64,000 bases of DNA from assembly GCF_907164905.1 (NCBI RefSeq), contig NZ_CAJRAF010000002.1, positions 3,224,001 through 3,288,000 of the forward strand. The letters are read 5' to 3'. This DNA is from Dyadobacter sp. CECT 9275. GTDB taxonomy: Bacteria > Bacteroidota > Bacteroidia > Cytophagales > Spirosomataceae. The stretch's first letter is position 1, and each line of letters starts with the position of its first letter. The notes below the pieces were generated by a model. It saw only the letters and a list, made by a program, of their open reading frames with translations. It ran no database searches and was not told where the DNA came from. The position numbers were made by a program, and so were the translations under genes. Below are positions 1-8,737 of the stretch, in pieces.

Positions 1-998
1 TTGTTCAGCCAACGGATGCGGAACGCCACCGGATTTTGGAAAGGTTCAGAGCAGGGCTTCTCCGAATGGCCGATAGCGTACGGGTCATGGGTGCCGTTCC
101 GGTATTTACCAATTGTTATCCCCGAAATTCATTCTCGGAAGAGTATTACCAGATCACCCGTCAGATGAATGGCATCATCAATGAATGGCCCGTACCCAGT
201 ATCAACCTGCTGGGTACGGTCGATGACGGTACGGGAAAATGGGTAAAAGGGTTTGAATATAACGGTGGACATCCGAACGCCCTTGGCTACGAAGAGATGA
301 GCCGTGCCGTCGTTCCCACACTTTTTGATGCACTGGAAGCAAAAAAGCCGGTGCCTTATAGAAACTGGACGAGCGATCACACACGCTTTTTCAACATACG
401 CAATACAACTCCTGTGTTACAGGTCACCACCGATACACTCATCCGTTCCTTTTCCGAAAGCTTTATGTTTCAGGTAGCAGGTGAGGGTGTAATTGCGGCC
501 GTGATGCACAGGAGCGGTGTTTCAGTCATTAAGTGGGAAGGCGGGAAAGTGATTTATCAAAGCGGGTCGCTAAGTACACATCTTTCCGTTCCGGAGGTTA
601 CCCGGGGACAATGGGTTTACCTGACGTTGGCGCACAGGCATGCGGCGGGAGAGACTTTTTTGTATATCAACGGAAAAGAGAGTAATCCCGTTAAAGAGAG
701 GCTTAAACCAAATGCTTTTTTGCTGGGAGGCTTTCCTGGTAATCCGGCAGGCGTACCCGACTCACTGTCTTTCAAGGATTGGATGATACATCGTTCCGCA
801 TTGAACGCCAGTGAGGCATCCGACTACATGAAATGGAAAATGCTCAGGTCCAGTCTGGAAATGTATGCTCCTCTCTCAGAGATAATCACAACGCCGGTAA
901 CCGAGTTGCGGAACGAAGCCCAGAGTTTTACGCGGGTTCTCTTAGGAAAGGATGCAAAATTTCAGGTGGTGAGATTGGGCATGCAAAAGGATTTATAA
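1..998 (+). CDS. SGNH/GDSL-type esterase, 5' end outside window
   Basis: The frame is open from base 3 with no stop before 998, so the gene begins upstream and only about 331 C-terminal residues are visible. The first third looks like the end of an SGNH hydrolase, with a 'GGHPNALGYEEM' block holding the catalytic His (codon at 270-272). The family usually has Asp three residues before this His; here it is Asn. From about codon 120 the protein resembles a LamG/concanavalin-like beta-sandwich ('GQWVYLTLAHRH', 'FLYINGKE'). It probably removes acyl groups from a polysaccharide outside the cytoplasm, judging by the lyase and galactosidases directly downstream. The next gene starts 11 bases after the stop, so the two are likely cotranscribed. 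SGNH assignment is fairly firm; substrate is unknown. Confidence 0.7.
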   Translation, partial: VQPTDAERHRILERFRAGLLRMADSVRVMGAVPVFTNCYPRNSFSEEYYQITRQMNGIINEWPVPSINLLGTVDDGTGKWVKGFEYNGGHPNALGYEEMSRAVVPTLFDALEAKKPVPYRNWTSDHTRFFNIRNTTPVLQVTTDTLIRSFSESFMFQVAGEGVIAAVMHRSGVSVIKWEGGKVIYQSGSLSTHLSVPEVTRGQWVYLTLAHRHAAGETFLYINGKESNPVKERLKPNAFLLGGFPGNPAGVPDSLSFKDWMIHRSALNASEASDYMKWKMLRSSLEMYAPLSEIITTPVTELRNEAQSFTRVLLGKDAKFQVVRLGMQKDL

Positions 999-1009
999 AA
1001 ACAACTAAC

Positions 1010-2920
1010 ATGGTTTCAGGACGTATTCCTTCACTTTATAAGATCATTTTTTTCGCCTGGTTAGCCGGGCTATGCTCCCAGGTGCTTGCACAGGAGGTAT
1101 ATGCTCCCACACCAGCTGCCGATTTGTCGAAACTCAAAACAGGGCATCCAAGGATATTACTTCTGAAAGGAGAAGAAAAGCGAATTTTAGATCAGGTACA
1201 AAAACATCCGCAATGGCGGGCCGTGCATGAAGCCATTTTGCACGAGTGTGATACCATACTCGGATTGGCTCCTTTGACCAGGGAGATGACCGGCAAAAGA
1301 CTTTTGGGTGCCCAGGAATGTCTGCGAAGGGTATTTCAGCTGTCTTATGCCTACCGGACCACGCGCAACCCGGCCTATCTGAACAGAGCAGAAAATGAAA
1401 TGCTTTCAGTAGCGAGGTTTTCTGACTGGAACCCGTCCCATTTTCTGGATACGGCTGAAATGACGATGGCCGTGGCAATCGGATACGATTGGCTCTACCA
1501 TGATTTGCCCGCTGCAACGAAAGATACCCTGCGTCTTGCTCTGGTTGAGAAGGGTATCAGAATCTCCTTTGACAGCAAATACAACAGGTTCGTCACCTCC
1601 GAACACAACTGGAATCAGGTTTGTAATTCGGGGATGGTTTTTGGTGCGTTGGCGATAGCTGAAGACGAGCCGGAATTGGCACAAAATATTATAAACCGCG
1701 CATTACAAAGCGTGCCAAAAGTGATGAATGCCTCCTACAAGCCAGATGGTGCTTACCCGGAAGGATACGCGTACTGGGAATACGGAACAAGTTTTAATGT
1801 GTTACTCATCAGTGCTTTGGAGAAGGCGCTAGGTGAGGATTATGGACTATCTGCCATGCCCGGTTTTCTTAAAACCGCTGCATTTATCCTAAATATTACC
1901 GGCCCTATCAATGAAGTACACAACTGGGGCGATTGTGGCGAAAAGTTGGCAGGATTTAGTCCGGCGTCGTTTTGGTTCGCATCAAAAACCGGTGACAATT
2001 CGGTTCTTTTTCAGCAGACGCAGTTCATGAATACCCGGAAGGCACCCGGGCAGGTTACCAACCGGCTTTTACCGGCGGCGCTGATATGGGGAACACAGCT
2101 TGACATTTCGCGAATAAAAAAGCCGGAGAAAAAAGTTTGGATAGGACAAGGCACTAACCCAGTAGGTTTTATGAGGACTTCCTGGACCAATCGTAACGCC
2201 ATCTTTATCGGGTTCAAAGCAGGTACACCCGATATGAGCCATGGCCAGATGGATGTAGGCTCCTTTGTGCTGGATGCCTACGGTGAAAGATGGGCGATGG
2301 ATTTCGGTTCTCAGGATTATTATAGCCTGGAAAGGAGGGGAGTAAGAGTGTTCGGACATACGCAAGATGCCCAAAGATGGCAGATCTTCAGATACAATAA
2401 CCTGGTTCACAATACACTTACTATAAACGGACAGCATCAGCGGGTAGATGGCTATGCCAAAATCGACAACTGGTCGGAAAGCTCCAGCCGCATGTCGGTT
2501 ATCTCAGATATCAGCACGGTATATCGGGGGCAGTTGCAAAGCGCCAAACGCGGTATATCCATCATCGACAACCGTGAAGTCGTGATTCGGGACGAAGTAA
2601 AAGCCCCTGACCGCAATACCACATTGAGATGGACGCTGTTAACACCTGCCCATGTAAAAGTTCTGGACAAAAAGACCGTAGAACTGACGCAAAATGGTAA
2701 AACAATGTATCTGATTTTTGACTCTGAACTTCCCATATCTATCAAGACCTGGCCGACTACGCCTCCCAAAGACTACGATGCACCTAATCCCGGTACCGCT
2801 TTGGTAGGTTTTGAAGCCAATATCCCTGCAGGCACGGAACAGTATTTCAATACCTTTTTCTCCAAAAACAGAACAGGTTTTCCTCCTATTGGAAAACTGG
2901 ATAGCTGGAATGGCAAGTAG
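1010..2920 (+). CDS. Heparinase II/III-family polysaccharide lyase, exported
   Basis: A 636-residue exported protein. The frame is open further upstream (from 833), but the ATG at 1010 is chosen because it gives a clean signal peptide (hydrophobic run, then 'SQVLAQ') and follows the upstream stop by 11 bases. The N-terminal half is an alpha-helical toroid like alginate/heparinase lyases, with 'EHNWNQVCNSG' (His about 199) and 'YPEGYAYWEYG' (about 249). The C-terminal half has the heparinase II/III beta-sheet signature 'PDMSHGQMDVGSF' (His about 411). Such enzymes cleave uronic-acid-containing polysaccharides by beta-elimination; the actual substrate cannot be read. It sits between an esterase and alpha-galactosidases, consistent with a polysaccharide-utilisation locus. 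Confidence 0.82.
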   Translation: MVSGRIPSLYKIIFFAWLAGLCSQVLAQEVYAPTPAADLSKLKTGHPRILLLKGEEKRILDQVQKHPQWRAVHEAILHECDTILGLAPLTREMTGKRLLGAQECLRRVFQLSYAYRTTRNPAYLNRAENEMLSVARFSDWNPSHFLDTAEMTMAVAIGYDWLYHDLPAATKDTLRLALVEKGIRISFDSKYNRFVTSEHNWNQVCNSGMVFGALAIAEDEPELAQNIINRALQSVPKVMNASYKPDGAYPEGYAYWEYGTSFNVLLISALEKALGEDYGLSAMPGFLKTAAFILNITGPINEVHNWGDCGEKLAGFSPASFWFASKTGDNSVLFQQTQFMNTRKAPGQVTNRLLPAALIWGTQLDISRIKKPEKKVWIGQGTNPVGFMRTSWTNRNAIFIGFKAGTPDMSHGQMDVGSFVLDAYGERWAMDFGSQDYYSLERRGVRVFGHTQDAQRWQIFRYNNLVHNTLTINGQHQRVDGYAKIDNWSESSSRMSVISDISTVYRGQLQSAKRGISIIDNREVVIRDEVKAPDRNTTLRWTLLTPAHVKVLDKKTVELTQNGKTMYLIFDSELPISIKTWPTTPPKDYDAPNPGTALVGFEANIPAGTEQYFNTFFSKNRTGFPPIGKLDSWNGK

Positions 2921-2987
2921 GAAGTCGGGGTGATTTTTAGAAATGACCATCATGGTAAAACTTGTTAATCAGTGATTTAAAAAACTT

Positions 2988-5270
2988 ATGCGTAAATTGT
3001 TCCGACATAGCTTTTTGTTTTTACTCCTTTGCCAAGCCTCAGTTATGGCACAGGGCAACTGGGGGATACTACGTAACGGCAATGAACTGATCATACAAGC
3101 CGGTATCCTGGAAAGAAAGATCAGGATGAGTGATCTGGTAACCTCTGCGGTGTCCGTTTCCGGATCAGAGGTGGCGAAAGACAAAGGCAGCGGCTTTTCG
3201 GTCTCGCTTTGGAAAGCCAGCCCGAACGTCATGCCCATGGGGATTTCCCACACCGGCCAGGCAGGCGTGGAGCAAAGTGAAACGATTCAGGACCAAACCG
3301 ATGCGCTGCATTTAAAAACAGGAAAAGCGCTTGTTGAACAAAACGTAAAGTGGGTTGATTCCTTGCGGGTAAGCGGAAGCAGCTTTCGTACCATTTTCGA
3401 TGAATATTACGTCACGGTTTCCGCACCGTACAGCGAGAAAAAAGAACTGATCATTCGTTTTCGTGGCTCGTCCCAATCAGGCTGGCAACATCTTTCGGCT
3501 GAGGTGATCTACGAAATCTATCAAGGATTCCCGGCAATCCGAAAAAAGATAAGGTTTCACAACAACAGTGCACAGTGGATTAAAATCAGCCATTTGGTGC
3601 TTGACGATATTGCGGTAATGACCGGTGTGCAGACCAGAACATTGCTGACGCCTCAGGAAAGAGGAGTCGGATCGAGTATTGTGGCATTCAGTGACAAGTC
3701 CTTTGAAACGGGAATACTGGTTGTCAACGAAATACCTTCCATGTTACGTACCATCTCTGACCAGGGTGCCGCCGGTTACTCCAGCGAATATTTTGAGTGG
3801 GTCATTGGCCCATCGGAAAGTTTTGAATCTGAACCGGTTTTCATGTATGCCTTCAGTGGTAAGTCCTATCCGACCGTTTCGGCCGTTTCAACGGCGCTGG
3901 ACCGCTGCGTGGAGGCTGATTTTAAGCGATTTTTAAAAAAACACGTTTTGCTTCCGTTCCCCTCAGAACGTACCCCTGCGCCGCTCTGGTGCTCATGGAC
4001 CAATTATGCCGCCGGGGTAAATGAAGGAAATATGCGGCAGGCGGCAGCTATTGCCGAACGAATGGGATTCAAATGTTTTCAGATAGATGCCGGATGGTAC
4101 GATCAGGGCCCCGGCGGTGGCTGGGCTCCTTCCAGTAGAAATCCGAATCTTTCCAATTTTCCTGACCTGAAAAGTTTTGGCAATTATCTGCATAACAAAG
4201 GCATGAAGCTTGGGCTGTGGGTTTCCGTTTTTCGGAATGAGAAACAAAGCGATGACCTGACCGCCATGCCGGGAGCCGCCAGCCTGCCTTTGATCCGGCG
4301 AAGCGGTGGCGTAGGAATGAGCCTGGCAAGTTCCTGGAAAGACTACTATGCCCAGGACCTGATATATCTGCACGATACCTATGGAGCGGTCTATTTTAAG
4401 CAGGACCTGAGTAATATCTGCTATGGCGACATAGCCATGGGACATGACAGCCGAACGCTCAAAGAATCTTACTTACGCGGCCTGCGGGGATTACTGGCTG
4501 CCCAGGACAAAGTTCATCAGTCGGCACCGAATGTCTTTCTTCAGTTGTCGCATGAAATTTACTGGAAAACTCCCGGCCCGCCCGGGGACGTTGCCGTGCT
4601 GAAACATGCAGACTCCTACCACGCTGCGCCCAATGAATACTGGGGAGCCGGGAATCGTAGCAAGCTCGTTTCCACCGATTGGAATTATAAGCCCGACAGC
4701 CTCTCCCGCGCTTTGCTAAAAGGAGCATTCCGGGCAAGAAATCTCTTGTACAAGCACAGAGGCCTGCCTTTGGACAGAATAGAGGTATTCGGAGCAGTAA
4801 CTACCAACTTTAACGGGAGTTTATCCCCAAAAATCCTTGACAGGCAGATTTGCAGCTGGATGATGGGATCACCTTTGTCTTTCTCGGGTGACCTCACCTC
4901 GTTAACAGATCAGAACATAGCACAATATCGTCTCCGATTCGACGCCTTCGCGCGGATGCAGGCATCATACAATATTTACGCTCATTTCCAGTACAGTGGC
5001 GTTCCGGCACCGTCCGATTCCGATTGGCATTGGTGGGGAAAGCTGAATGAGCAGGGACATGGCGTGGTGGTGGTGTTACGGGGAACCGACGGACTGCCTT
5101 CACGAAAAATCAATATCCCGTGGGTAGCTCCCCATAACAGGTATCGGGTTCGATTATCTTTTTCAGGCAGGGATCTGGGTTTTTTTACCGGAAAACAATT
5201 ACAGCAAGGAAGGCTGGAACTGGAACTGCCTGTGCTGAGCCAGGAGGTAATAGAGCTGTCTGAGAAATAG
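2988..5270 (+). CDS. Alpha-galactosidase-like glycoside hydrolase (GH36/GH27 clan D), exported
   Basis: 760 residues with an N-terminal signal peptide ending 'ASVMAQ'. An N-terminal beta-supersandwich (about 25-310) precedes a TIM barrel carrying 'FQIDAGWYD' and 'KGMKLGLWVS', typical of clan GH-D. The nucleophile is probably Asp473 in 'YFKQDLSNI'; the acid/base is perhaps Asp542 in 'KHADSYH'. A short beta-domain closes the protein. It should release alpha-linked galactose or a related sugar from oligosaccharides in the periplasm. It lies 67 bases downstream of the lyase on the same strand. It is quite different in sequence from the second GH36-like protein at 6564-8711, so the two may act on different linkages. 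Family assignment is good; exact specificity is inference. Confidence 0.78.
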   Translation: MRKLFRHSFLFLLLCQASVMAQGNWGILRNGNELIIQAGILERKIRMSDLVTSAVSVSGSEVAKDKGSGFSVSLWKASPNVMPMGISHTGQAGVEQSETIQDQTDALHLKTGKALVEQNVKWVDSLRVSGSSFRTIFDEYYVTVSAPYSEKKELIIRFRGSSQSGWQHLSAEVIYEIYQGFPAIRKKIRFHNNSAQWIKISHLVLDDIAVMTGVQTRTLLTPQERGVGSSIVAFSDKSFETGILVVNEIPSMLRTISDQGAAGYSSEYFEWVIGPSESFESEPVFMYAFSGKSYPTVSAVSTALDRCVEADFKRFLKKHVLLPFPSERTPAPLWCSWTNYAAGVNEGNMRQAAAIAERMGFKCFQIDAGWYDQGPGGGWAPSSRNPNLSNFPDLKSFGNYLHNKGMKLGLWVSVFRNEKQSDDLTAMPGAASLPLIRRSGGVGMSLASSWKDYYAQDLIYLHDTYGAVYFKQDLSNICYGDIAMGHDSRTLKESYLRGLRGLLAAQDKVHQSAPNVFLQLSHEIYWKTPGPPGDVAVLKHADSYHAAPNEYWGAGNRSKLVSTDWNYKPDSLSRALLKGAFRARNLLYKHRGLPLDRIEVFGAVTTNFNGSLSPKILDRQICSWMMGSPLSFSGDLTSLTDQNIAQYRLRFDAFARMQASYNIYAHFQYSGVPAPSDSDWHWWGKLNEQGHGVVVVLRGTDGLPSRKINIPWVAPHNRYRVRLSFSGRDLGFFTGKQLQQGRLELELPVLSQEVIELSEK

Positions 5271-5328
5271 TAACAACCGGCAAAATGCTCTTCTGATTCA
5301 TAAAAAACAAAAATTCAAGCCGGCGCCA

Positions 5329-6474
5329 ATGTCAGTACTACGTAACCTCCTTCTGCTAGCCGCAGCCTTACTGCTCAGCCAATGTCAAGCAGGGAAAACT
5401 ACCACGAAACCACTGTTTCCAGCTTTCAGTGAGCATTACGACGACGTAAAAACTTCCTCAGCCATGTTTGGCGTCGCCGACATGAAATTCGCTTTCAGGG
5501 GTAAAACCAAATCTGATTTTGAGAAATGGCAAAATGCTTTCAGACCCGAGCTAAAGAAAACCCTGGGGCTGGCTATTCTGGAAACTCAGTTGGCGGGTTT
5601 TAAACCCAGGGCCGAAAGGATATCGTCTGAAGATATTGGATTTGCCATACGGGAGAAATGGCGGATCTGGACTGAACCTACGGTCCCATTACCCTTTATT
5701 TTACTTCGTCCGAAAGGGCCGGAACGGCAGCGTGGACTTGTTATTGCACCACATGGGCATTCGAAAAATACGGAGATGTACGCCGGTATTTATTATAACG
5801 ATCATGACAAGGAACACGCTGAAGCTGGGGAAAGAGATGTGGCCATACAGGCCGTGAAGGAAGGATATATCGCAATAGCACCTACTGCAAGGGGGTTCGG
5901 GGAGACCCGAACGGCAACAGACCTGAAAGCTGATGCCGACAGATCATGCAGAACCTTGCTCCTGCACAATATTCTGGTGGGTCGCACAGCGGTTGGCGAT
6001 CGTGTATGGGATGTTTCGAAGATTATCGACTGGGCACTGGCGGAATTACACATTGATCCCAAAAAAATAGTTGTTACCGGAAATTCGGGCGGAGGCACCA
6101 CTACCCTTTTCGCTGCGGCCTGTGACACACGTATTGCTGCGGGTATTCCAGCCTCCTACTTCAATACGTTTTCGGGCAGTATCGGTACATTCCGGCATTG
6201 TGAGTGCAACTACATTCCAGGTATTTTAAACCTGGGAGAAATGGGTGACATCGCAGGGCTAATTGCTCCCCGGCTTTTTTGTGCGATCAACGGAAAGCTC
6301 GATAAAAATTTCCCGATCATAGAAGCACGGAAGTCTTTTCAGCGTGCGAAGGATATCTATCAGGTGGCCGGAGCGCCCGGTAATTGTGAGTTCTATGAAG
6401 GTGCCGAAGGGCACAGGTATTACAAGGCCGGAGCCTGGCCCTTTTTAAACAGGCATTGGGGAGGAGCCTTTTGA
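5329..6474 (+). CDS. Alpha/beta-hydrolase esterase, lipoprotein
   Basis: 381 residues with a lipoprotein signal ending in 'LLLSQCQ', so it is probably membrane-anchored through the Cys. The hydrolase core has the nucleophile elbow 'GNSGGG' (Ser253), an acid in 'GKLDKNFP' (Asp325) and a base in 'EGAEGHRYY' (His362), a complete Ser-Asp-His triad in the right order. A 'HGHSKNTEMY' block near residue 143 could supply the oxyanion region. The fold resembles the acetyl-xylan-esterase / Abhydrolase_7 group, which deacetylates carbohydrates. It lies 58 bases after the first GH36-like gene and 89 bases before the second, all on the plus strand, supporting a role in removing esters from the same glycan. 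A peptidase-like activity cannot be excluded. Confidence 0.75.
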   Translation: MSVLRNLLLLAAALLLSQCQAGKTTTKPLFPAFSEHYDDVKTSSAMFGVADMKFAFRGKTKSDFEKWQNAFRPELKKTLGLAILETQLAGFKPRAERISSEDIGFAIREKWRIWTEPTVPLPFILLRPKGPERQRGLVIAPHGHSKNTEMYAGIYYNDHDKEHAEAGERDVAIQAVKEGYIAIAPTARGFGETRTATDLKADADRSCRTLLLHNILVGRTAVGDRVWDVSKIIDWALAELHIDPKKIVVTGNSGGGTTTLFAAACDTRIAAGIPASYFNTFSGSIGTFRHCECNYIPGILNLGEMGDIAGLIAPRLFCAINGKLDKNFPIIEARKSFQRAKDIYQVAGAPGNCEFYEGAEGHRYYKAGAWPFLNRHWGGAF

Positions 6475-6563
6475 CCTGCCGGATGCAGTCTAAACCCTGA
6501 CAAGTTGATTCATAATAACCAAACAATCAACACTTAATTTTAAACATTCCTTATTCGTTGAAT

Positions 6564-8711
6564 ATGCGCCGCTTCCCACTGTTTTTGATATTCATTGCCT
6601 GTATAAAAGGCCACCTGGTTTCCGGCCAGTCGGCAGGGAAGGAGACGCTGGATCTTACTCTTTTTAAGATTTCCTGGTCGTCGTCACACGTTGATTCCTG
6701 GCAGTATACGCTTGCGAACGGCGAACGGCTCCGGCTTCGTTTACCCGTTTTTGAAATAAATGGGAAGGAAACGCCCGTTATCCTGCAATACCTGCGAGCG
6801 GCTGGTGCCGTGCAAGCCTTACCCAACGGCGTGAAGGAATACCTTTATGAAGGGCCTTTTGAAGCGAATGCCGGTTTACGCTTTCAGATGAAAATCCGGG
6901 CAGCGGCGGACAATCCCATCGTCCGCTTCAGCTACTCGTTAAAAGCCGGAAACGCCATCTTATCCCAAAAAACAGGAAAGAATCAGCTCACCTATCTGTC
7001 TGCGTCTTTGCAGGATTTTTCAAAAGTGAAGGAAGTACGGCTTGCCGTTTTTAATGAAATGATCCATTCCTGTAACCTTTCGGAAGTACCGGTTACCAGG
7101 GCTGATTTTGAGAATGGCGGATCTGCTGCCGGGCCCGTTTTAGTTGCCGCCAACGGGAAATCATGCTTTTTACTGGCTTATGAACATGACTCCATGTATC
7201 CGAACCGGTTCCTGGAATACCGGTTTGGGGAAGACAGTACTGCCAGCCTTACGGCCGTCAAGGGTAACTATTATGAAGGACAACAGGCCGATGGTTATTC
7301 CACGATATGGCTGGAAGCTGGCGGAGTTGCTGGTGATGAAGAGAAGCTGGCTGCTGATTATCGTCGGTTCATGGCACAATACATTTCTCAAAATATGGAG
7401 AGCCGCAAACCCTACATTTATTACAATACCTGGGGGCGTCAGGAGAGGGACAAATGGGCGGGTGGCCAGTATCTTTCCAACATGAATCTGGAATACACGT
7501 TGAAGGAAATAGACCGCGCCAGCGACATGGGTATAGAGGTATATGTAATTGATGCAGGCTGGTTTGATAAGACAGGCGACTGGGGTATACATCCGAAGAA
7601 TTTCCCAGATGGTTTTCGTCAGATCCGAAGAAAAGCAGAGGGTTATGGCATGAAGCTGGGTGTATGGATGGACCCGGAAAAAGCTGCTGTGTCAAGCCGG
7701 GCTTTGCAGCAAAACAAAAAGTACCTGAAGACCTCCAACGGCAAACACGGACAGCCTTCGCCCGTTTGGGAGACGGAAGAAAGCGTGGATATGTGCCCGG
7801 TGAGTCCCTACTGGGAATATTACGCGGCCGAATTGATCCGTCTCTATAAAGAAACGGGTATCCATTATTTTTATTTGGATGGAGTAGGCCAAACAGGCTG
7901 CGACGATCCCGGTCATTTCCACGGTACATCTTCCAATACACGGGAAGAGCGGCAGCAATCGTATGGTTTTCTGATACCGGTTTTTTTGGGTAAAATCATA
8001 GAGAAAGTAAGTGCTGCCTGTCCTGCAGTTATTTTCGATTTCGATGTTACCGAGGCCGGGAGGATTGGTGCCGGTTTGCAGTTTCTGGCCTCGGGACGCT
8101 ACTTTATCCTGAACAATGGCCCCTATTACCATAATTTCGATCTTACCAAAAAGGGGAGCAGCCTTTTGCCCAACGGCAACCGGAATATCTTTGTGCAGCC
8201 GGGACCCGCCCGAACCTGGTTTATGCGTTCGGTACTGGACTATGACAAATGGATTCCTTCCAATTTGTTCCTGGCCAACTATCAGCCCGACGATCCCGGA
8301 AGTTCTCAGATCATTAACCTGGCTTCGCTGGTATTGGGGCAGAACTCGATTTGGGGAGATATCCTGAAAACATCTCCCGAAGGCGTAGGGCGATTTGCCA
8401 AAATACTGAGCAAATACAAAGAGGTCAGGGATGATATCGCGAAGGCAGATCCCGTACGGGTAGGAAGGCCTGGTGATACACCGGAGATTTACGAAAAAAT
8501 AAACCCTTTAACCGGGAAAGGGGTGGTTGTTATTTTTGCCAATGCAAAAGGGCAGTTTTCCTACATTACCAGAGGTAAGGTAAACCACCATTCCTGGACC
8601 AATGAAGGCGCGACTGTCAAAAAAGGAGCAAACGGCCATGCCCAGATTGATGTTACGTTTGAAGAAGCATCTGCAAAGATTATATTCTTTGGGGTGAACA
8701 ATGGCTCGTAA
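6564..8711 (+). CDS. GH36 alpha-galactosidase-like hydrolase, exported
   Basis: 715 residues from the ATG at 6564; a TTG two codons earlier is a less likely start. The signal peptide ends near 'LVSGQSA'. After an N-terminal beta-sandwich (to about 270), the catalytic barrel shows 'YVIDAGWF', 'GDWGIHPKNFPDGF', 'GMKLGVWMDPEKAA' and 'YFYLDGVGQTG', the standard GH36 order. Asp439 in 'YLDG' is the probable nucleophile. The usual Glu of the GH36 'W.EPE' motif reads Asp here. It follows the esterase on the same strand and ends 26 bases before a convergent gene. Alpha-galactosidase is the default reading; a related alpha-linked sugar is possible. Confidence 0.8.
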   Translation: MRRFPLFLIFIACIKGHLVSGQSAGKETLDLTLFKISWSSSHVDSWQYTLANGERLRLRLPVFEINGKETPVILQYLRAAGAVQALPNGVKEYLYEGPFEANAGLRFQMKIRAAADNPIVRFSYSLKAGNAILSQKTGKNQLTYLSASLQDFSKVKEVRLAVFNEMIHSCNLSEVPVTRADFENGGSAAGPVLVAANGKSCFLLAYEHDSMYPNRFLEYRFGEDSTASLTAVKGNYYEGQQADGYSTIWLEAGGVAGDEEKLAADYRRFMAQYISQNMESRKPYIYYNTWGRQERDKWAGGQYLSNMNLEYTLKEIDRASDMGIEVYVIDAGWFDKTGDWGIHPKNFPDGFRQIRRKAEGYGMKLGVWMDPEKAAVSSRALQQNKKYLKTSNGKHGQPSPVWETEESVDMCPVSPYWEYYAAELIRLYKETGIHYFYLDGVGQTGCDDPGHFHGTSSNTREERQQSYGFLIPVFLGKIIEKVSAACPAVIFDFDVTEAGRIGAGLQFLASGRYFILNNGPYYHNFDLTKKGSSLLPNGNRNIFVQPGPARTWFMRSVLDYDKWIPSNLFLANYQPDDPGSSQIINLASLVLGQNSIWGDILKTSPEGVGRFAKILSKYKEVRDDIAKADPVRVGRPGDTPEIYEKINPLTGKGVVVIFANAKGQFSYITRGKVNHHSWTNEGATVKKGANGHAQIDVTFEEASAKIIFFGVNNGS

Positions 8712-8737
8712 ACATCAGATTTAGATGGTAGATGTCC

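Noticed and set aside
7369..7941. Minus-strand open frame (190 codons) opposite the second GH36 gene
   Set aside because: Covers the conserved GH36 barrel on the other strand; rich in Pro, Ser and Arg with no family likeness.
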